From Actinomycetospora termitidis (GTDB lineage Bacteria; Actinomycetota; Actinomycetes; Mycobacteriales; Pseudonocardiaceae), in the NCBI RefSeq assembly GCF_030286555.1, contig NZ_JASVWF010000009.1:186001-250000 (forward strand): a stretch of 64,000 nt of DNA, given 5' to 3'. The notes below the pieces were generated by a model. The model was not told where the DNA came from. It did not search any database and worked only from the letters and a program-made list of their open reading frames with translations. A program made the translations under genes and the position numbers. The stretch's first letter is position 1. Every line of letters begins with the position of its first letter. Below are positions 59,429-64,000 of this stretch, piece after piece.

Positions 59429-61027
59429 TCACATCCGGAACGTGCCGAAGCCGCGGCGGCCGACGACGGGATTGGAGTGCACGGCCGAGAGCGACAGGCC
59501 GAGCACGGTGCGGGTGTCGCGGGGGTCGACGATGCCGTCGTCGTAGAGCTTCCCGCTGATGAAGAAGCTGTGGGACTCGGCCTCGATCTGCGCCTCGATC
59601 GCCCGGGTGCGGGCGGCGTCGGCCTCCTCGTCGAACGGCTTGCCCTGCGACTGGGCGGAGGCCCGCCCGACGATCGACATGACCCCCGCGAGCTGCGCGG
59701 CGCCCATGACGGCGAGCTTCGCGCCCGGCCAGGCGAACATCAGGCGCGGGTCGTACGCCCGGCCGGACATGCCGTAGTTCCCGGCCCCGAACGACGACGC
59801 CATGTTGATCGTCAGGTGCGGCACCCCGCTGTTGGTCACCGCGTTGATCATCTTGGCGCCGTCCTTGATGATCCCGCCCTGCTCGTAGTCCGTGCCGACC
59901 ATGTAGCCGGTCGTGTTCTGCAGGAAGATCAACGGCGTGTCGGTCTGGTTCGCGAGCAGGATGAACTCGCTGGCCTTCTTCGCCTCCTCCGAGAACAGCA
60001 CGCCCCGGTGGTTCGCGAGGACCCCGACCGGATAGCCGTGGATGCTCGCCCACCCGGTCACCAGCGAGGTCCCGTAGAGCGGCTTGTACTCGTCGAACTC
60101 CGAGCCGTCGACGGTGCGCGCGAGCACCTCGCGCGGGTCGAACGGCACCTTCGGGTCGGGCGGGAGGATGCCGAGGATCTCCTCCGGGTCGTACCGCGGC
60201 GGTGCGACGTCCGTCGACGGCGCCGGCCCCAGCTTGCGCCAGTGGAACCGCGACACGATCTCGCGCCCCAGCCGGATCGCGTCGTGTTCGTCGGTGGCGA
60301 AGTAGTCCGACAGGCCCGAGACGCGGGAGTGCATCTCCGCGCCGCCGAGCGACTCGTCGTCGGCGTTCTCCCCGGTCGCCATCTTGACCAAGGGCGGCCC
60401 GCCGAGGAACACCTTCGCCGCGCGGTCGACGAGCACCGCGTAGTCGCACATCCCGGGCACGTACGCGCCGCCGGCTGTGGAGTTGCCGAAGACCAGCGCG
60501 ATCGTCGGGATCGCCATCGACGACAGCTCGGTCAGCTCGTGGAAGATGCGCCCGGCCGGGACGAACAGCTCGGCCTGCGTCGGCAGGTCGGCCCCGCCGG
60601 ACTCGACGAGGTTGATCACCGGGAGCCGGTTCAGCCGCGCGATCTCCAGCGCCCGCAGCGTTTTGCGCAGCGAGTACGGGTTCATCGCGCCGCCGCGCAC
60701 CGTCGGGTCGTGCCCGATGATCACGCACTCGACGCCGGAGACCACCCCGATGCCCGTCAGGATCGACGCGCCGACGGTGAACTCCGTGCCCCACGCCGCG
60801 AGCGGGGACAGCTCGAGGAACGGCGAGTCCGGGTCGAGCAGCAGCGCGAGGCGCTCGCGCACCGGCAGCTTGCCGCGGTCGCGGTGCCGCTGGGTGTACC
60901 GCTCGCCGCCGCCCGCGACGGCCAGCTCGAGCTGCTCGTCGAGCTGCGCGATCACCTCGAGCTGGTGCTTGCGGTTCGAGACGGCGGTTTCCGACGACGG
61001 GTCGAACAGGCTGGTCAGGACGGCCAT
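59429..61027 (-). CDS. Acyl-CoA carboxylase beta subunit (carboxyltransferase)
   Basis: 532 aa from ATG 61027. The two crotonase-like halves show INLVESGGADLPTQAELFVP and GNSTAGGAYVPGMCDYAV in the N half, and FLQNTTGYMVGTDYEQGGII and FAWPGAKLAVMGAAQLAGVM in the C half. These are the methylcrotonyl/geranyl-CoA carboxylase type rather than the AccD type. It transfers CO2 from carboxybiotin to the acyl-CoA. Its first codons overlap the end of the synthetase gene by 13 bp. Confidence 0.92.
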   Translation of the reverse strand: MAVLTSLFDPSSETAVSNRKHQLEVIAQLDEQLELAVAGGGERYTQRHRDRGKLPVRERLALLLDPDSPFLELSPLAAWGTEFTVGASILTGIGVVSGVECVIIGHDPTVRGGAMNPYSLRKTLRALEIARLNRLPVINLVESGGADLPTQAELFVPAGRIFHELTELSSMAIPTIALVFGNSTAGGAYVPGMCDYAVLVDRAAKVFLGGPPLVKMATGENADDESLGGAEMHSRVSGLSDYFATDEHDAIRLGREIVSRFHWRKLGPAPSTDVAPPRYDPEEILGILPPDPKVPFDPREVLARTVDGSEFDEYKPLYGTSLVTGWASIHGYPVGVLANHRGVLFSEEAKKASEFILLANQTDTPLIFLQNTTGYMVGTDYEQGGIIKDGAKMINAVTNSGVPHLTINMASSFGAGNYGMSGRAYDPRLMFAWPGAKLAVMGAAQLAGVMSIVGRASAQSQGKPFDEEADAARTRAIEAQIEAESHSFFISGKLYDDGIVDPRDTRTVLGLSLSAVHSNPVVGRRGFGTFRM

Positions 61028-62616
61028 GCCGAGCGTCCTCCGTAGTGGTCGGCGTGCGTGTCCCGGACGACGTTCTTCTGGATCTTGCCGGTGGAGGTCC
61101 GAGGCAACTCGTCGGCGACGATCACGGCCTTCGGCACCTTGTAGCCGTCGAGCCGGTCCTTGAGGGCGGCCGTCAGTTTCTCCGCGTCGATCGTCGCGCC
61201 GGGCTTCGGCACGACGACGGCCGTGATCGCCTCGCTCCACCGCTGGTGCGGCAGCCCGACCACGACCACCTCCGCGACGTCCGGCTCGGCGTCGTACACC
61301 GCCCGCTCCACCTCGAGCGACGCGACGTTCTCGCCGCCGGTCTTGATGACGTCCTTGGTGCGGTCGGCGAACCACAGCACCCCGTCGTCACCGAACCGCC
61401 CGACGTCGCCCGAGTGGAACCAGCCGTGCGCGAACGCGGTGGTGGTCGCGGCCTCGTCGTACAGGTACTCCTGCATCGTCGAGGGCCCGCGGTAGACGAT
61501 CTCGCCCTGCTCACCGGGCCCCAGGAGCTCGCCGTCGGGACCCATGATCCCGACGTGGACGCCGGTCAGCGGCGTCCCGACCGACCCGACGTGCGTGAGC
61601 TGGTGCTCCGGCCGGAAGAGCGTCGTGATCGGCGACATCTCCGTCTGGCCGAACAGCAGCGCGAAGTCACACCGGTAGCCGTCCAGGCACGCCTTGATCT
61701 GCGCCTCGGGCATCGGCGCCATGGCGTAGACGGCACGCTTCAACGACGACAGGTCGCGGTCGGCGAAGCTCGGATGGTCCAGGGCCGCGCGGTACATCAT
61801 GGGCAGCCCGAAGACCTGGGTGATGCGCTCGCGTTCGATGGTGTCCAGGAACCGGGCCGGGTCGAAGCCGCGGTGCACGTGGATCGTCGCGCCCACCACC
61901 ACGGCGGGCGTGCAGAACGCGTTGAGCTGCGCGGTGTGGAACATCGGCATCATCGCGATGAACCGGTCGTCGGCGCTCCAGCCGGAGTCCAGCGCGGCCG
62001 ACATCGACTCGAGGTGGATCGCGAGGTGCGTCCCGACGACGCCCTTCGGGAACGACGTGGTCCCCGACGTGTAGAGGTACGAGAGCGCCGCCCGGTCGTC
62101 GATCCCGACCTCGACGGGGGAGTCGTCGCCCGCCTCGAGATCTGTCAGCAGTGCGGCCATGCTGACGCTGGACGGCACAGAATCCGCATCGTCGGTCCCC
62201 GGCGCCACGAACACCTCGGCGACGGACGGGACCTTCCCGACGGCGGCCGTGATCGGTTCGAGCAGCTGCGACTCCACGACGATGCCGCGGGCCTGCGAGT
62301 GCCCCAGCACGTACGCGACCTCGTCCGGGCGCCAGCCCAGGTTGATCGGGACGCACACGACACCGGCCTTCGCGCAGGCGTAGTAGACCGCGAGGAACTC
62401 GGCCGAGTTGCCGGACGCGAGGGCGAGCGCGTCGCCGACGGCGTAGCCGCGGTCCACCAACCCGTGCGCGAGCCGGTTCACCCACGCGTCGAACTGCGCG
62501 TAGGTGAAGGAGCGCTCACCGTCCACGACGGCGAGCTGGGCGGGCCTGGCGGCCGCGCTCCGGGTCAGGGCGTCGCCGACGTTGACCCGCTGGACGAGGT
62601 TGCGCTGCAGGTCCAT
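61015..62616 (-). CDS. Second acyl-CoA synthetase (AMP-forming)
   Basis: 533 aa from ATG 62616. Motifs: YLYTSGTTSFPKGVVGTHLA, LLFGQTEMSPITTLF, WFHSGDVGRFGDDGVLWFAD and KDVIKTGGENVASLEVERAV, ending RTSTGKIQKNVV with the catalytic Lys. About residues 146-158 (SVSMAALLTDLE) are encoded by a 37-bp repeat copy and sit in a variable loop before the P-loop. Its start shares a base with the stop of the acyl-CoA dehydrogenase (TGATG). Confidence 0.9.
   Translation of the reverse strand: MDLQRNLVQRVNVGDALTRSAAARPAQLAVVDGERSFTYAQFDAWVNRLAHGLVDRGYAVGDALALASGNSAEFLAVYYACAKAGVVCVPINLGWRPDEVAYVLGHSQARGIVVESQLLEPITAAVGKVPSVAEVFVAPGTDDADSVPSSVSMAALLTDLEAGDDSPVEVGIDDRAALSYLYTSGTTSFPKGVVGTHLAIHLESMSAALDSGWSADDRFIAMMPMFHTAQLNAFCTPAVVVGATIHVHRGFDPARFLDTIERERITQVFGLPMMYRAALDHPSFADRDLSSLKRAVYAMAPMPEAQIKACLDGYRCDFALLFGQTEMSPITTLFRPEHQLTHVGSVGTPLTGVHVGIMGPDGELLGPGEQGEIVYRGPSTMQEYLYDEAATTTAFAHGWFHSGDVGRFGDDGVLWFADRTKDVIKTGGENVASLEVERAVYDAEPDVAEVVVVGLPHQRWSEAITAVVVPKPGATIDAEKLTAALKDRLDGYKVPKAVIVADELPRTSTGKIQKNVVRDTHADHYGGRSAWPS
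62143..62179 (+). repeat. 37-bp repeat, copy 3 (inside the second acyl-CoA synthetase gene)
   Basis: It matches 32007-32043 at 35 of 37 positions and opens TGTCAGCAGTGCGGCC. It is in frame within the minus-strand synthetase gene. Confidence 0.85.
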
Positions 62617-63767
62617 CAGTACGACCTCGGCAGTCCGAGGCTGTGCTGCGCCACGTAGTTGAGGACCATCTCCCGGTTCACCGGCGCGATCCGCAGCAGG
62701 CGGGCGAGGCCCCAGTAGGGGAGGAACCCGAACTCCTGGGAGACGCCGTTGCCGCCGTGGGTCTGCATCGCGGCGTCGCACGCGGCGATCGCGGCCTCTG
62801 CAGCGGCGTACTTCGCCATGTTCGACGCCTCGCCGGCCGGCAGCCCGCGGTCGTGCAACCAGGCGGCCTTCTGCGTCATCAGCGCGGCCAGCTCGGTCTC
62901 GATCTTGGCCTTCGCCAGCGGGTGCGCGACGCCCTGGTGGGCGCCGATCGGGCGGTCCCAGACCTGGCGGTCGTTCGCGTAGCGGGCCGCCTTCGAGAGC
63001 GCGTACCGGGCGATCCCGACGCACAGCGCGGCGCCCGTGATCCGCTCCGGGTTGAGGCCGTGGAAGACCTGCCGGAAGCCCTGTCCCTCGTCCCCGACCA
63101 GCGCGGACGTCGGCACGCGGACGTCGTCGAACCGGAGGGTGAACTGCTTCTCGGGCAGCAGGACGTCGACGGGGAGCGGCACCTTCTGTAGTCCCGGCGC
63201 GTCGGTGGGCACGAGGAACAGCGAGAGCTGGGCGCGGCCGGCGTCGTCGCGACCCGTCCGCGCGACGAGCAGCAGCGCCTCGGCGTCGTCGACCCCGGAG
63301 ATGTAGTACTTCTCGCCGCTGATCACCCATTCGTCGCCCTCGCGGCGGGCGTGCGTCGCGAGCTGGTGGGTGTTGGAGCCGGCGCCGGGCTCGGTGATGG
63401 CGAAGACGACCTTCTCGCGGCCGCTCGCGAGGCCGGGCAGCCACTCCTTGCGCTGCTCCTCGGTGCCGTACTCGGCAATGACGGCGGCCGAGATCGCGTG
63501 CGTCACGAGCAGGAGCAGGATCGGGGCGCCCTGTGCGGCGGTCTCCTCGCACACCAACGACAGCTCGACGAGCCCGCCGCCGCCCCCGCCGTAGGCCTCC
63601 GGCACGGACACCCCGACGTACCCGGCGTCGCCGAGCGCGTGCCACAGCTCGGTGCACTCGACCCCGCGGCGGGCGTGGTCGACGTAGTAGTCGCCGCCGA
63701 ACGGGGCCGACGCCTTCGCGACGGCGGCCCGCAGGTCGCGGTGCTCGTCGGTCTCCACGAAGTCCAC
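62616..63767 (-). CDS. Acyl-CoA dehydrogenase
   Basis: 383 aa from GTG 63767, with GAGGAG five bases upstream. FAITEPGAGSNTHQLATHAR at the flavin site, WVISGEKYYISGVDDAE, and QTHGGNGVSQEFGFLPYWG with the C-terminal helices define the family. The usual catalytic Glu position near the end cannot be confirmed by eye. It is first gene of the operon and introduces the double bond later hydrated by the crotonase. It is divergent from a TetR-type regulator across about 80 bp. Confidence 0.9.
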   Translation of the reverse strand: MDFVETDEHRDLRAAVAKASAPFGGDYYVDHARRGVECTELWHALGDAGYVGVSVPEAYGGGGGGLVELSLVCEETAAQGAPILLLLVTHAISAAVIAEYGTEEQRKEWLPGLASGREKVVFAITEPGAGSNTHQLATHARREGDEWVISGEKYYISGVDDAEALLLVARTGRDDAGRAQLSLFLVPTDAPGLQKVPLPVDVLLPEKQFTLRFDDVRVPTSALVGDEGQGFRQVFHGLNPERITGAALCVGIARYALSKAARYANDRQVWDRPIGAHQGVAHPLAKAKIETELAALMTQKAAWLHDRGLPAGEASNMAKYAAAEAAIAACDAAMQTHGGNGVSQEFGFLPYWGLARLLRIAPVNREMVLNYVAQHSLGLPRSY

Positions 63768-63847
63768 GCCGACTCCTCACTTGTGACTCGCCGTTCACTC
63801 GTGGCGTACCGTAGCGTCCGCGACGACGGGTGAGAAGAGGGATGGCG

Positions 63848-64000
63848 ATGGCGGAACCTGCGGACGCGCCGGTGGTGCTGGCGGAGGTCGGGACGGTCGG
63901 AGACGCCGACCGCGTCGCCGATGCCACCGACGTCGCCGACGCGACCCGGCCCCGCCGTCGTCGGGACCCCGCCCGCAAGGACCGCATCCTCGCCGCGGCC
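63848..64000 (+). CDS. TetR-family regulator, 5' part only
   Basis: The frame from ATG 63848 (GAGG seven bases upstream; ATG 63842 also possible) runs off the right edge. After about 35 disordered residues it reads RRRRDPARKDRILAAA, the typical lead into the TetR DNA-binding domain. It is divergent from the acyl-CoA operon and probably represses it until an acyl-CoA ligand binds. The effector domain is outside the window. Confidence 0.7.
   Translation, partial: MAEPADAPVVLAEVGTVGDADRVADATDVADATRPRRRRDPARKDRILAAA

Noticed and set aside
57467..61045. 1192-codon open frame on the plus strand
   Set aside because: It is the complement of the carboxylase alpha and beta genes; its composition is His/Arg/Gly/Asp-rich with no recognisable domain, as expected of a GC-rich shadow frame.
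63768..63841. TetR operator in the gap before the right-edge regulator
   Set aside because: Only imperfect symmetry around TTGTGACTCGCCGTTCAC was seen; not strong enough to call.

Overview
The window is dense, very GC-rich DNA with many GTG starts and 4-base start/stop overlaps. It carries an Lsr2-like protein, a 4Fe-4S APS reductase plus ferredoxin-type sulfite reductase, WXG-type proteins and the short 'HVDL..R....C' leader peptides found in actinobacteria. A Pseudonocardiales actinomycete (Pseudonocardia or Actinomycetospora type) is the best guess; this is inference, because no rRNA or tRNA gene is present.

Layout. (1) 1-11 kb: scattered flavin-dependent (LLM, luciferase-like) monooxygenases, two of them SsuD-like, with msrA, an Lsr2-like protein, an MFS transporter and a secreted RTX-type protein. 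(2) 11-17 kb: an NAD(P)H/FAD reductase, then a GntR-controlled aromatic meta-cleavage cluster (extradiol dioxygenase, phenol-type hydroxylase, SnoaL-like protein, FAH hydrolase). (3) 17.2-25 kb, minus strand: an eight-gene organosulfur operon (ssuC-ssuB-LLM-hydrolase/Rrf2 fusion-cupin-ssuA-MFS-DszC-like flavoenzyme) in which every junction is a 4-base overlap. (4) 25-32 kb: carbonic anhydrase, a TauE/SafE exporter and the sulfate assimilation operon sir-zinc ribbon-cysH-cysD-cysN. (5) 32-33.3 kb: hemW. (6) 33.3-46.5 kb: a surface-glycan island (flippase, APS kinase/glycosyltransferase fusion, glycosyltransferases, GH16 protein, sulfotransferase, sugar-nucleotide cytidylyltransferase, methyltransferase) bracketed by two direct 387-bp repeats. 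(7) 46.5-48.4 kb: a small WXG/secreted-protein module. (8) 48.4-52.6 kb: mixed housekeeping genes, including an EamA transporter behind a probable ykkC-class riboswitch. (9) 52.6-64 kb: an acyl-CoA catabolic operon (acyl-CoA dehydrogenase, two acyl-CoA synthetases, biotin-dependent carboxylase, enoyl-CoA hydratase, AtuA-like protein), with a TetR-type gene starting divergently at the right edge.

How it works together. Seven short leader-peptide genes (33, 27, 41, 21, 23, 22 and 21 codons) with the motif R-x-[HY]-[VI]-D-x..C precede flavin monooxygenases, an MFS transporter, the ssu operon, the TauE exporter and the sir-cys operon. They look like one cysteine-responsive attenuation regulon that ties organosulfur scavenging to sulfate assimilation. 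Sulfate assimilation here uses APS reductase and so does not need APS kinase. The APS kinase domain in the glycan island, together with the sulfotransferase there, therefore points to PAPS made for sulfating a surface glycan.

Three repeat families were found by eye: 42-48-bp near-perfect palindromes sharing the arm CAGGTGAGCA (four copies), a 37-bp repeat present twice inside coding sequence and once in a promoter region (three copies), and 74-bp tandem units inside the 387-bp repeats (two loci). No CRISPR array, insertion sequence, tRNA or rRNA was seen.
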